A stretch of 17,244 nt of DNA from JADDRA01 sp051005375 (GTDB taxonomy: Bacteria > Actinomycetota > Acidimicrobiia > Acidimicrobiales > CADCSY01): assembly GCA_051005375.1 (NCBI GenBank), contig JBPCJK010000048.1, positions 1-17,244 on the forward strand. The letters run 5' to 3'. Shown in pieces: positions 7,052-15,427 of this stretch. The translations under genes were made by a program, and so were the position numbers. Position 1 is the stretch's first letter. Each line of letters begins with the position of its first letter. The notes under the pieces are model-generated. The model was not told where the DNA came from. It saw nothing but the letters and a program-made list of their open reading frames with translations, and did not search any database.

Positions 7052-7058
7052 GGCGAGC

Positions 7059-8240
7059 TCACAACAAGTCGATCCTTGCCAGCCACAGGCCCGGGGCGTC
7101 GACCTCGGCGGGGGTGGGGAGCTCCCGCTCCGACTGCCAGAGGCGTGCCAGGGAGTCGTTGCCCGCTCGTTCGACGACACCCTGAACGAACGATGCGCCC
7201 CGCTCGTACTGCGAACGACCCAGCTCCAGGCCGAAGAGGTGCTCGACGAAGCGGTCGGCGCCACCGGCCTCGACCCGGCGCCGACGGAGCGCCTCGGTGA
7301 GCATGGCGTAGGACCCGATGAGGTTGGCGCCGACGCCGTCCATGACGTGGTCGACGTAGCCCACCACCACCGCCACCAGGGCGTCGAGGCGGGGGAGCAT
7401 GGTCCGTTGCTCCGGTGACTGGATGGCGCCGAGCAGGGCGGCGGGATCCCCGAGTGCCTGCTGGAGCGATGTCAAGTCGGACGGGTCGACGTTGCCCAGG
7501 CTCGATTCCAGGGCGCCGGGCTCGACCCGGAAGGCACCGACGTAGTCGAGCACCAGCCGCTCCAGCCGGTCCCGCACGTGGGGGATCCCGAGAACAGCGT
7601 GGGTGGTGAGCTCCGAGAGGCAGATCCAAAGGCGGAGGTCGTCGGGCACGAGGCTCCACTCCTGGCCGAAGGCCTCTACGTTGGCGCTGACGATCATGAG
7701 CTGGTCCGACGGGGGGCGGGGTAGGGGCAGGTCGTACTGCCCGAGGGAGCGGCTGGCCAGGTGGCCGACCATGGCCCCTGACTGCATCCCCAGCATCATC
7801 GGGCCGATCATGGAGAAGATGCCGCCGAGGATCTGGGAGGCGGGGTCGTTCGAGGGGTCGTCCTCCGCCCCGGGGGACCGATCAGCGGTCGACAACGACG
7901 ACGAAAGCTGTTCCAGCAGGGGGCGGTAGGCGTCGAGGGTGCTGCGTGCCCATTGGCTGCGGGTGACAGGGATGAAGGTCACGGCCGAGCCCGTGGTCGA
8001 CGTGGCCAGGCCGGTGGCGTCGGCCACCCGGAGCTCGGCCACCCGGGACAGCGTCTCGAGGCGAATCCGCTCCAAGGGGTCGGGGTTGACCTCGGCACTG
8101 CCCCCGGTGGCCACCTGCTGGGCGAATTGACGAGCGGCGTCCCAGCTCAACGGGCCCTGGGATTGCAACATGCGAGCGAGGTCACCAAGGAAGGGCATCC
8201 CTTCGAAAGGGTTGTCCCCGAATGGACCCTGTTCGGCCAT
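7059..8240 (-). CDS. DUF2342 / zincin-like putative hydrolase family protein
   Basis: This roughly 393-residue protein belongs to the actinobacterial DUF2342 family (Zincin_2, putative zinc-dependent metalloprotease or hydrolase, one class being linked to coenzyme F420 genes). Recognition rests on the whole pattern: a PLSWDAARQFAQQVA N-terminal segment, a MMLGMQSGAMVGHLASRSLG helix, the PDDLRLWICLSELTTH block and the GNVDPSDLTSLQQAL region. The central block normally carries an HExxH-like zinc motif. Here residues 209-214 read SELTTH, so the first histidine is replaced by serine and the spacing differs. This copy may not bind zinc in the usual way. The start at 8240 was chosen because TACGAT lies 7 bases upstream. 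The ATG at 8249 and the GTG at 8282 are alternatives. It is transcribed away from the epimerase-like gene, 18 bases apart. Confidence 0.75.
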   Translation of the reverse strand: MAEQGPFGDNPFEGMPFLGDLARMLQSQGPLSWDAARQFAQQVATGGSAEVNPDPLERIRLETLSRVAELRVADATGLATSTTGSAVTFIPVTRSQWARSTLDAYRPLLEQLSSSLSTADRSPGAEDDPSNDPASQILGGIFSMIGPMMLGMQSGAMVGHLASRSLGQYDLPLPRPPSDQLMIVSANVEAFGQEWSLVPDDLRLWICLSELTTHAVLGIPHVRDRLERLVLDYVGAFRVEPGALESSLGNVDPSDLTSLQQALGDPAALLGAIQSPEQRTMLPRLDALVAVVVGYVDHVMDGVGANLIGSYAMLTEALRRRRVEAGGADRFVEHLFGLELGRSQYERGASFVQGVVERAGNDSLARLWQSERELPTPAEVDAPGLWLARIDLL

Positions 8241-8268
8241 GGGGGGCATCGTAGGCTCATGGCCGAAC
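8231..8268. repeat. Inverted repeat holding both divergent start codons
   Basis: GTTCGGCCAT (8231-8240) and ATGGCCGAAC (8259-8268) are perfect reverse complements around an 18-base spacer. Each arm begins one of the divergent genes, so both proteins open with Met-Ala-Glu. It may be an operator, a product of local duplication and inversion, or coincidence. Confidence 0.7.
8241..8253 (-). promoter_or_regulatory. Leaderless promoter of the DUF2342 gene
   Basis: On the minus strand TACGAT (8253-8248) is a strong TANNNT -10. It is followed by seven bases (G and six C) and then the ATG at 8240. The plus-strand hexamer TAGGCT (8252-8257) overlaps it but sits only one base before the other gene's ATG, too close to serve that start. 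Confidence 0.5.
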
Positions 8269-9290
8269 CTTCCCACCACCACACCGTCGCCGTCGCCGGG
8301 GCGAAGACCCGCCTCGGCGGCCAGGTGGTCGCCCTCCTCGAGGCGTTACCCGACGTGGACCGGGTGCTCGCCCTCGATGGCGCCGATCTCGTCGCTCCGC
8401 CACCATCTGCCCTGGAGGGGGTCACGTCCCTGGTGCACCTGGACCGCCAGCCCTGCCCCGATCCCGAACATGCCCTCAGGGCGAGACAGCGAGCCCAGTT
8501 GGTCGACGCTGCCATCGAGGCTGGCATCGACCACGTGGTGGTCGTCTCCTCTGCCGCCGTCTACGGCGCCTGGGCCGACAACCCCGTGCCCCTCACCGAA
8601 GAGGCGCCGTTGCGGCCCAACCCAGAGGCCGACTACGCCCTGGAGAAGGTCGAGTCGGAACGTTGCTGGGGGAGGTGGGCCCAGGACCAGGAGGGCGCCA
8701 CGCTGGCTGTCCTGCGACCGGCGCTGGTGGTCGGAGACCCCGAGGAGCAGTGGCTGGCGATCGCGCTCCGCGCCCCGACGCGCTGGGGCGTCGGCAACGG
8801 GGACGTCCCCAGCCAGTTCGTCCACGTCGACGACCTGGCCGCCGCCGTGGCCACGGCCGTCGAACGCCGGCTCGACGGTGTCTACAACGTTGCCCCCGAA
8901 GGGTGGATGGAGGGAAGCGAGGTCCAGACCCTCGTCGGCACGCCCCTGCGCCCTCCCGTCCCTTCGCGGTGGGCGGCGGTGCTGGCGCGGTGGTTCTGGA
9001 GCCGGGGGCTGGGAGGCGTCGTCCCCGGCCTGGTCCCCTACGCCACCCACCCTTGGGTCGTCGCCGCTGACCGGCTACGGGCCGAGGGTTGGCAAGCCAC
9101 CCAGTCCTGCGGTGACAGCCTGGTGGACGCCTATCCCGTCACCACGTGGGCCCGGCTCGGCCCCAAGGCTCGACGGGAGGTGACGCTGGCTGGAGGAAGC
9201 GCGGTCGCCATCGGCGTTCCTGTCGCCGTGGTCGTCCTGGCCCGCCACCACTGGCACCATCGTCACCCGGTGCTCGCTCCGCGACCCTGA
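8259..9290 (+). CDS. NAD-dependent epimerase/dehydratase family protein, C-terminally anchored
   Basis: This 343-residue protein of the extended SDR fold (NAD-dependent epimerase/dehydratase, sugar-nucleotide type) keeps the catalytic triad region, VVVSSAAVYG (about residues 94-103) with its Ser and Y126-x-x-x-K130 (YALEK). The cofactor loop is atypical: GAKTRLG (14-20) lacks the central glycine of GxxGxxG. The later FVHVDDLAAAV segment is the usual family marker. After the domain comes a hydrophobic segment (about 308-328) and a His-rich tail, RHHWHHRHP, suggesting a membrane anchor. Substrate unknown. The frame is open upstream of 8259, but that part is antisense to the DUF2342 gene and offers no closer start, so the ATG at 8259 is chosen. 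No clear ribosome site or -10 box is seen. Confidence 0.8.
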   Translation: MAEPSHHHTVAVAGAKTRLGGQVVALLEALPDVDRVLALDGADLVAPPPSALEGVTSLVHLDRQPCPDPEHALRARQRAQLVDAAIEAGIDHVVVVSSAAVYGAWADNPVPLTEEAPLRPNPEADYALEKVESERCWGRWAQDQEGATLAVLRPALVVGDPEEQWLAIALRAPTRWGVGNGDVPSQFVHVDDLAAAVATAVERRLDGVYNVAPEGWMEGSEVQTLVGTPLRPPVPSRWAAVLARWFWSRGLGGVVPGLVPYATHPWVVAADRLRAEGWQATQSCGDSLVDAYPVTTWARLGPKARREVTLAGGSAVAIGVPVAVVVLARHHWHHRHPVLAPRP

Positions 9291-9302
9291 GCATCGGCGC
9301 CT

Positions 9303-9316
9303 GCGGCCCTCGCCGC
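9303..9316. terminator. Short hairpin between convergent genes
   Basis: GCGGC (9303-9307), loop CCTC and GCCGC (9312-9316) form a 5-bp GC stem filling the 26-base gap between two convergent stop codons. There is no T-run on either strand. It is a weak candidate for a bidirectional terminator. Confidence 0.25.
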
Positions 9317-10528
9317 TCACCTGTCCGGAGGGTGGGTCCCCAGCGTCACGTCGAGCATCGTCCGTCGGTCGCCTCGCAGCACGCCAAGCTCGATCTGGTC
9401 ACCCGGATGGCGCTTGCGAAGCACGATGACTAGCGCCGACATCGACCGGACCTCTTCACCGCCCACGCTCACGATGACGTCGTCGACGGCCACCTCGCCC
9501 GCTTGGGCCGGGCCTCCAGCGACGACGTCGATGACGACCGCCCCCCCCGACACCCCAGCCCGTTTGGCTGAGGCGGCGTCGAAGTCGCGACCCTCGACCC
9601 CCAGCCACACGTGAACGGCGCGGCCGGTGGCGATGATGTCGGCGGCCACCGAGCGGGCGATGTCGATGGGTGTGGCGAAGCCGAGGCCCTCAGCACCAGC
9701 CTCCGACACGGCGATGGCCGTGGTGATGCCGATGACCGATCCGGTGTCATCGAGCAGCGCTCCCCCCGAGGAGCCGGGGGCGATGGCGGCGTCGGTCTGG
9801 ATCATGTCGAGGAGCGGGGGACCGTCGCCTCCCGACACCCTCCGGCCAAGCGCGCTGACCACACCGGTGGTGACCGACGACCCGCCGACGAGGCCGAGCG
9901 GGGAGCCGATGGCCACAGTTGGCTGCCCGACTCGCAGGGCGGCGGCGGAGCCGAGGACGGCGACGGGAAAGGGTTGGTCCCCCTCCATCTTGACCACGGC
10001 GATGTCGGTCAGGTCGTCCGACCCAACCACGGCTCCGTCGTGCTCACTGCCGTCGGCCATCACCACGTCGATGGCCTGGGCGCCCCGGACCACGTGGGCG
10101 TTGGTGAGCACGTAGCCGTCATCTCGGAACACCACACCGGAGCCACTGCCGGACTGGGCTCCTGCGACCTCGATGCGGGTGATGGCAGGACTGGCCTGCT
10201 CGGCGATCTGGACCACGCCCCCCGCCTGGGGGGCGACTGCACCGGGAGGCAGGGAGGACGAGACCGACTCCCGTATGACCACCGGCCTGGGTCCGGTGCG
10301 GCCGAAGACGCCAGTAGCGGCGACGAGGCCGAAGGTCAGAACCGAGCCGACCAGACCTGAGACCATGGCGACGGTCCAAGGTCCCCGAGCCCGGCGCAGG
10401 GACGCCTGAGCTGGAGCCGGTGACGAGGCATCGATCTCCGAGGGGTGGCGCCAGAGCCGGTCGTCGGGAGGGGGCGGAGCCCTGAACTCAGCGGCTGGGT
10501 CACCGCCGCCCTCGCCCGCCTCCTCCAC
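9317..10528 (-). CDS. Membrane-anchored HtrA/DegP-type serine protease with PDZ domain
   Basis: This 403-residue trypsin-like protease probably performs extracytoplasmic protein quality control. The cytoplasmic N-terminus contains DDRLWRHPSE (22-31), a motif common in actinobacterial HtrA proteins. One transmembrane helix (about 51-74) follows, and then the protease domain outside the membrane. The catalytic triad is intact: H145 in LTNAHVV, D175 in DLTDIAVVK and S254 in APGSSGGAL. A PDZ domain (about 308-395) ends the protein and should bind substrate C-termini or regulate activity. The GTG start follows a TATCCT box by exactly seven bases. It is downstream of the methyltransferase gene on the same strand but appears to have its own promoter. 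Closest roles in mycobacteria would be HtrA or PepD, and I cannot say which. Confidence 0.93.
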   Translation of the reverse strand: MEEAGEGGGDPAAEFRAPPPPDDRLWRHPSEIDASSPAPAQASLRRARGPWTVAMVSGLVGSVLTFGLVAATGVFGRTGPRPVVIRESVSSSLPPGAVAPQAGGVVQIAEQASPAITRIEVAGAQSGSGSGVVFRDDGYVLTNAHVVRGAQAIDVVMADGSEHDGAVVGSDDLTDIAVVKMEGDQPFPVAVLGSAAALRVGQPTVAIGSPLGLVGGSSVTTGVVSALGRRVSGGDGPPLLDMIQTDAAIAPGSSGGALLDDTGSVIGITTAIAVSEAGAEGLGFATPIDIARSVAADIIATGRAVHVWLGVEGRDFDAASAKRAGVSGGAVVIDVVAGGPAQAGEVAVDDVIVSVGGEEVRSMSALVIVLRKRHPGDQIELGVLRGDRRTMLDVTLGTHPPDR

Positions 10529-10541
10529 GCTGCGGAGGATA
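10529..10541 (-). promoter_or_regulatory. Leaderless promoter of the HtrA gene
   Basis: On the minus strand TATCCT (10541-10536) is a TANNNT -10, and seven bases later the GTG start follows. No good -35 is present. A 5-bp dyad, CGACC (10552-10556) and GGTCG (10562-10566), lies just upstream. It could be an operator or the end of the methyltransferase transcript. Confidence 0.45.
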
Positions 10542-10585
10542 GGGCCGGAGCCGACCTCACCGGTCGCGCCCTTGCCGGCCTTTGC

Positions 10586-11332
10586 CTAGGCGGTTGGTCG
10601 CCGGTACACCGAGACGTGGTTGGTGCTCTCGGCTCCGAAGGGCTGGCCCTGCCAACCGGACCAACGATCGGTCAGCTCGAGGCCGGCAGCAGCGGCCATG
10701 GCGTCGATCTCGTCGGGGGGGGCGTAGCGGATGTGCCAAGGGCGAAGGCGGATCCCCCCCTCGGTTATGGACACGACCGAGCCGTCGACGGTCTGGGTCG
10801 CCGGATGGCGGCGGGTCACCTGCAGGACCACCCGTCCCGCTTCGACGGCGGACGCCGTGACGTCGCCGGTCGCACTGTCCGGCTCGGTGCTGGGGACGAA
10901 GGCCTCCACCACCAGTGCGCCGCCTGGCCGTAGGCAACGGGCCACGTTGGCCAGGCAACGGCGCTGGGCATCAGCTGACGTGAGGTTGAACAGGGTGTTG
11001 TAGGCGGCCAGGACCAGACCGAAGCCCCCCGGCACCTCGACGGCCACGTCGGCGAAGTCAGCGACGGTCACCGCCAGCGCCGCTCCTCCAGGTTTCGCGC
11101 CCAAGCGCGCGACCATGGCCGGCGAGGCGTCGATCCCGTGGACCTCGAATCCCCGTCGGGCCAGCGGCAGGGCCAGGCGACCGGTGCCTATGCCGAGCTC
11201 GAGGACCGGCCCGGCGCCGGCGAGGGCGACCAAGGCGTCGACGACCGCCTCCACCTCGCCGGCGTCTCCGTACCACTCGTCGTAGACGTCAGCGAAGCTC
11301 TCACCGTAGGTGGAGGTGTCGAAGCCTTCCAT
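10586..11332 (-). CDS. Class I SAM-dependent methyltransferase
   Basis: This 248-residue Rossmann-fold methyltransferase carries motif I as VLELGIGTGRLALPLA (43-58). The acidic residue closing strand 2 follows in VHGIDASPAMV (64-74). The LRPGGALVVEAFVP segment (134-147) is the usual motif III area. The N-terminus (STYGESFADVYDEWY) resembles small-molecule methyltransferases of the Methyltransf_25/11 type. The substrate is not deducible. The ATG at 11332 is chosen because homology begins there. The frame is open for about 89 more codons, but these are low-complexity, Arg/Pro-rich and overlap the divergent gene's promoter and 5' end. Neither a Shine-Dalgarno site nor a TANNNT box precedes it, although GACGAT lies six bases upstream. 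The divergent membrane-protein gene starts 128 bases away. Confidence 0.85.
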   Translation of the reverse strand: MEGFDTSTYGESFADVYDEWYGDAGEVEAVVDALVALAGAGPVLELGIGTGRLALPLARRGFEVHGIDASPAMVARLGAKPGGAALAVTVADFADVAVEVPGGFGLVLAAYNTLFNLTSADAQRRCLANVARCLRPGGALVVEAFVPSTEPDSATGDVTASAVEAGRVVLQVTRRHPATQTVDGSVVSITEGGIRLRPWHIRYAPPDEIDAMAAAAGLELTDRWSGWQGQPFGAESTNHVSVYRRPTA

Positions 11333-11446
11333 GTGGACATCGTCGCCGAACCAGAGGTTGGCGGCGAGTTCGAGCTTGCTCCGACAGGCGGCCGAGCCGC
11401 CGACCTCGGTGCGAGAGGGACGTGCCGGCGGGGGGCGGAGGCTCAC

Positions 11447-11460
11447 TACCATGGGCGGTC
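11447..11460 (+). promoter_or_regulatory. Leaderless promoter heading the MoxR/DUF58 operon
   Basis: TACCAT (11447-11452), the same hexamer as before the MFS gene, is followed by eight bases and the GTG at 11461. No upstream gene is transcribed in this direction, so this should drive the five genes downstream. Confidence 0.45.
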
Positions 11461-12600
11461 GTGGCCGAGCCCCCCGACGCCGCCCGACCACCACCCGAGC
11501 CGACACCGCCGAGCTGGCCCCCCGTCGAGCGACCACCGGACGGACGTCCCGGCTACGGCCCACCGCCCGGCTACGGTCCACCGCCGGGCTATGGCCCACC
11601 GCCGGGGTACGGCCCCCCTCCGGGGTACGGACCGCCGCATGGGTACGGCCCCCCGCCGCTGATGCCCAAGGCGGGGGGCGCCCGCACCGGGCCCCTGCCC
11701 CTCCACCCCATGACCGTCGGCGACATCCTCGACGGCGTCTTCAAGCTGCTCAAGGCCAACGCCCGCAGCCTGGTGACCATCGTCGCCGTCTTCGTGGTGC
11801 CGCTACAGCTCCTCAGCTCCTTTGCCCAACGCGGGACCTTCGGTGGCGCCGGCTTCTTCGAGGCCCTTCGAGATCCCTCGGTCTTCGATCCCGAAGCATC
11901 TCAGCCCTTCGGTGACCTGGGGGTTTTCCTCGTGGTCACCCTCGCCGGTCTGGTGGTGCTGCCGTTCATGGCCGGCGCCATCAGCCAGGTGGTGGGCGCC
12001 TCCTACCTGGGGGAGACGCTCACTGCCGGCCCCGCCCTGCGCCGGACCCTTCGCCGGTTCTGGTCGTTGCTCGGCGGCTGGTTCGTCTCCCACCTGCTCG
12101 GGTTGGCCGGCTTCTTGGTCGTCGCCGTCGCCGTCCTGCTGCTCGCGGCCCTCAGCGCGGGCACGGCTGCCCTCGTGGTGGCGGTGATGGGGTTCCTGTT
12201 GCTCGGCCTACCCACCCTGCTGGTGGCTTCGGCCCTCTCGGTGGTGGTGGCGCCTGCCATCGTGATCGAAGATCTCCGCCCCATCGCCGGCGTACGCCGG
12301 TCGTGGGGGTTGGTGCGCCGCCGCTTCTGGCCGGTGCTCGGAATCAGTCTCCTGGCCGGGATCATCGCCGCAGTCGTGGGCCAGGTGCTGGCCTTCGTGC
12401 CCTCGGTGGCCGCCTTCGTGGTCGGCCTCGAGCACGGGTGGTTGCTCCTCGCCGTCGGGGGCATCCTCGCATCGTTGGTGTCGACGCCCATCGTGTCCAT
12501 CGCCGCCACCCTGATCTACTTCGACCTGCGCATCCGCCTCGAAGGCTTCGATCTCCAGGTCATCGCCGCCGAGCTCTCGGCCACCGGTGCCTCTCGGTAG
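11461..12600 (+). CDS. Multi-pass membrane protein with (GYGPPP) N-terminal repeat
   Basis: This 379-residue integral membrane protein is of the actinobacterial type similar to the glycerophosphodiester phosphodiesterase membrane domain (GPDPase_memb-like). No catalytic phosphodiesterase domain is present. The first 75 or so residues are Pro/Gly/Tyr-rich, with six consecutive GYGPPP-type units (31-66), and probably lie in the cytoplasm. The family marker MTVGDILDGVFKLLKAN follows. About six hydrophobic segments come next, with paired Arg-rich loops (RRTLRRFW, RRSWGLVRRRFW) typical of this family. The GTG at 11461 is chosen from the -10 box. A GTG at 11422 would add 13 residues. It heads the run of DUF4129, DUF4350, MoxR and DUF58 genes. 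The exact function is unknown. Confidence 0.78.
   Translation: MAEPPDAARPPPEPTPPSWPPVERPPDGRPGYGPPPGYGPPPGYGPPPGYGPPPGYGPPHGYGPPPLMPKAGGARTGPLPLHPMTVGDILDGVFKLLKANARSLVTIVAVFVVPLQLLSSFAQRGTFGGAGFFEALRDPSVFDPEASQPFGDLGVFLVVTLAGLVVLPFMAGAISQVVGASYLGETLTAGPALRRTLRRFWSLLGGWFVSHLLGLAGFLVVAVAVLLLAALSAGTAALVVAVMGFLLLGLPTLLVASALSVVVAPAIVIEDLRPIAGVRRSWGLVRRRFWPVLGISLLAGIIAAVVGQVLAFVPSVAAFVVGLEHGWLLLAVGGILASLVSTPIVSIAATLIYFDLRIRLEGFDLQVIAAELSATGASR
11551..11658 (+). repeat. Six tandem 18-bp units encoding GYGPPP
   Basis: Six head-to-tail 18-base units encode GYGPPP four times, then GYGPPH and GYGPPP. The units differ mainly at third positions (for example GGC/GGG and TAC/TAT), so selection appears to hold the peptide rather than the DNA. 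Copy number could vary by slippage. Confidence 0.9.
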
Positions 12601-12640
12601 AGGCTCAGGCGTCGGGCACGTCCTCGCTTCCGAGCCGGGG

Positions 12641-13255
12641 GTGCTCCCCTCTCCTGAAGGCGGTCCTGAGCGGGTTCGCCAGGCAATCGAGGAGATCCTG
12701 GCCCGTCCCGAGTTCGCCGGTCAGCGTCGCTCCTGGCTTGAACGGGCCCGTGACTGGGTCTTCGAGCAGCTGGGCCAGGTCGTCGACGCCCTGCTCGGCA
12801 GCGGGGCGGGCAGCGCCCTCGGTTGGGCGGTGGCCGCGGTCCTGGCCCTGGTCGCCGTCGTCCTCGCTGTGCGCTTCTCCCGGGGTGTGCGGCCCGACCC
12901 AGGCACCGACCCAGGCCCGACCGCCGGTCCCCGCCGTTCGGCCGTCGACTGGCGAGCCAACGCCGCTCGTCACGAGGAGGCGGGGGAGTGGCGGCCGGCC
13001 ATGCGCTGTCGCTGGAGAGCTTTGGTGGCCGAGCTGGCGGGGCGGGGGCTGTTGGAGGAGGCGCCCGGTCGCACGGCAGGGGAGTACCGGCGCCAACTGT
13101 CTGTTGCCCTGCCCTGCGCAGCCACGGACTTCGACGTCGCCACCGGGTTGTTCGAGGCGGCGTGGTACGGCGACCGACCCACCGACGCCGACCAGGTCGA
13201 GCGCCTTCGGTCGTTGGCCGAGCGCGTGCTGGTCAGCGCCGGTACCGCCTCGTGA
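12641..13255 (+). CDS. DUF4129 domain protein
   Basis: This roughly 204-residue membrane protein carries the C-terminal DUF4129 domain. The N-terminal segment (RVRQAIEEILARPEF, residues 11-25) and the amphipathic stretch before the membrane are typical of actinobacterial members. One transmembrane helix spans about residues 59-79. The DUF4129 core runs from about 104 to 195 and shows the signatures HEEAGEWRPAMRCRWRALVAEL (split by the family's usual spacing) and PGRTAGEYRRQL. The domain also occurs fused to transglutaminase-like proteins and is nearly always found beside MoxR/DUF58 genes. The function is unknown. The start is uncertain: the GTG at 12641 matches the family's usual N-terminus, while the GTG at 12587 would overlap the previous gene by 14 bases. 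Neither has a clear ribosome site. The end overlaps the next gene as GTGA. Confidence 0.78.
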   Translation: MLPSPEGGPERVRQAIEEILARPEFAGQRRSWLERARDWVFEQLGQVVDALLGSGAGSALGWAVAAVLALVAVVLAVRFSRGVRPDPGTDPGPTAGPRRSAVDWRANAARHEEAGEWRPAMRCRWRALVAELAGRGLLEEAPGRTAGEYRRQLSVALPCAATDFDVATGLFEAAWYGDRPTDADQVERLRSLAERVLVSAGTAS

Positions 13256-14368
13256 CCGCCGTCGGCGGGGGCCCGCTCCGGGCCCTGTGGAGCAATCCCG
13301 CAGTCGCCTGGGCGGTCCTGGTAGCAGTCGTGGTGCTCGGCGTGATCATCGTGGGCCGTCCCGCCCGGGAAGGGTCGCCGCTCGACCCGTCCTCCACCGC
13401 CCCGCTCGGCACCCGCGCCCTGGTCGTTCTCCTGGAGGAGCTGGGGGCCCACGTGGACATCACCAACGGAGTGCCGCCCGACGGGCACGATGTCGTCCTG
13501 GTGCTGGCCGACGATCTTGACGAGGCCGGCCGAGCCGAGGTCCAGGACCGGGTCCGGGAAGGGAGCACCCTGGTGGTGGGCGATCCCCGTTCCCCACTCA
13601 ACCCGTTCCCGATCGACGCAGCATCCACGGTGGGCCTGGTCGAGGAGCCATTCGACGACGACTGCGCCATCCCCGCCCTGACCGGCGTGGCGAGGATCGA
13701 GCCTCCCCCGGGCAGTGCCACCTACGAGCTGGTCCCGGGGTCCGAGGGCTGTTACCGGCGGGGCGGGGCCAGCTTCCTGGCCGTGACCGCCGAGGGCCGG
13801 GGCACGGTGGTCGCCGTGGGTGGCGCCGGGTTGTTCACCAACCAATCCCTCGGTCGAGGTGACAACGCCGTCTTCGCCGCCACAATCATTGCCCCCCGCC
13901 CGGGCATCTCCGTGGCCGTGCTCCAACCACCCCGGCCCGGTTCGGGGGACGGCGGCCTGGTCCAGCTCGTGGGCGACAACGTCAAGGCATCCTTGTGGCA
14001 GCTCGGGCTGGCCTTCGGGTTGTACGCGTGGTGGAGGGCCCGTCGACTGGGCCTTCCCGTCGCCGAGTCCCAACCTGTGAGGTTGGAGGCATCAGAGCTG
14101 GTGGTGGCCGTAAGCCATCTGCTCCAGCAGGGCCGCCACCACGACGAGGCGGCCCGGACGGTCGGCGACGATCTGCGCCTCCGGTTGGCCGAGCGGATGG
14201 GCCTGGCTGGCGACGCCCCTGCGGTCCAGGTGGCCGAGGTGGCTGCGGCTCGCAGCGGCGTCCCCGCCGAACGCATCATGGCGGTCATCATGCCGCCCCC
14301 GCTCGGCGGGAGCGACGCCCTGGTCGCCCATGTCGCCGAGGCCGAGGCCATCTCCAGAGAGGTCGTCC

Positions 14369-14376
<8 letters not shown>
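13252..14376 (+). CDS. DUF4350 domain protein
   Basis: This 374-residue membrane protein has a DUF4350 region. After a transmembrane helix (about 17-35) comes the family opening PLDPSSTAPLGTRALVVLLEE (shown in part), followed by an alternating alpha/beta domain. The EGSTLVVGDPRSPLNPF and GTVVAVGGAGLFTNQSLGRGDNA-type segments are typical. This domain has a glutamine-amidotransferase-like fold in other members and may bind a ligand rather than catalyse. A second hydrophobic helix (about 247-260) precedes a helical cytoplasmic C-terminus of about 110 residues. The GTG start overlaps the DUF4129 stop by four bases. The 3' end overlaps the MoxR gene by eight bases and supplies its ribosome site. 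The role is unknown, with context only in the MoxR cluster. Confidence 0.8.
14356..14362 (+). promoter_or_regulatory. Shine-Dalgarno site fixing the MoxR start
   Basis: AGAGAGG lies six bases before the ATG at 14369, inside the end of the DUF4350 gene. It is the best ribosome site in the window, and it excludes the in-frame upstream ATG at 14330 as the main start. Confidence 0.7.
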
Positions 14377-15412
<1,036 letters not shown>

Positions 15413-15427
15413 CGGAGCAGGGCAGCG

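Noticed and set aside
6763..7659. Upstream continuation of the vapC frame making a protein of over 400 residues
   Set aside because: The extension overlaps the antitoxin in another frame and the DUF2342 gene in another frame, and its product is Arg/Pro-rich. The GTG at 6762 with a GTGA overlap gives a normal VapC length.
7711..7730. G-rich tract inside the DUF2342 gene as a possible G-quadruplex
   Set aside because: Only three runs of three or more G are close enough together, and the tract is explained by coding sequence on the minus strand.
7953..8258. Upstream continuation of the epimerase-like frame (102 extra codons)
   Set aside because: It is antisense to the 5' third of the DUF2342 gene and has no SDR features. 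The ATG at 8259 gives the correct family N-terminus.
11333..11599. 89-codon N-terminal extension of the methyltransferase
   Set aside because: The sequence is low-complexity and Arg/Pro-rich, runs over the divergent promoter and repeat-tail gene, and methyltransferase homology starts only at the ATG at 11332.
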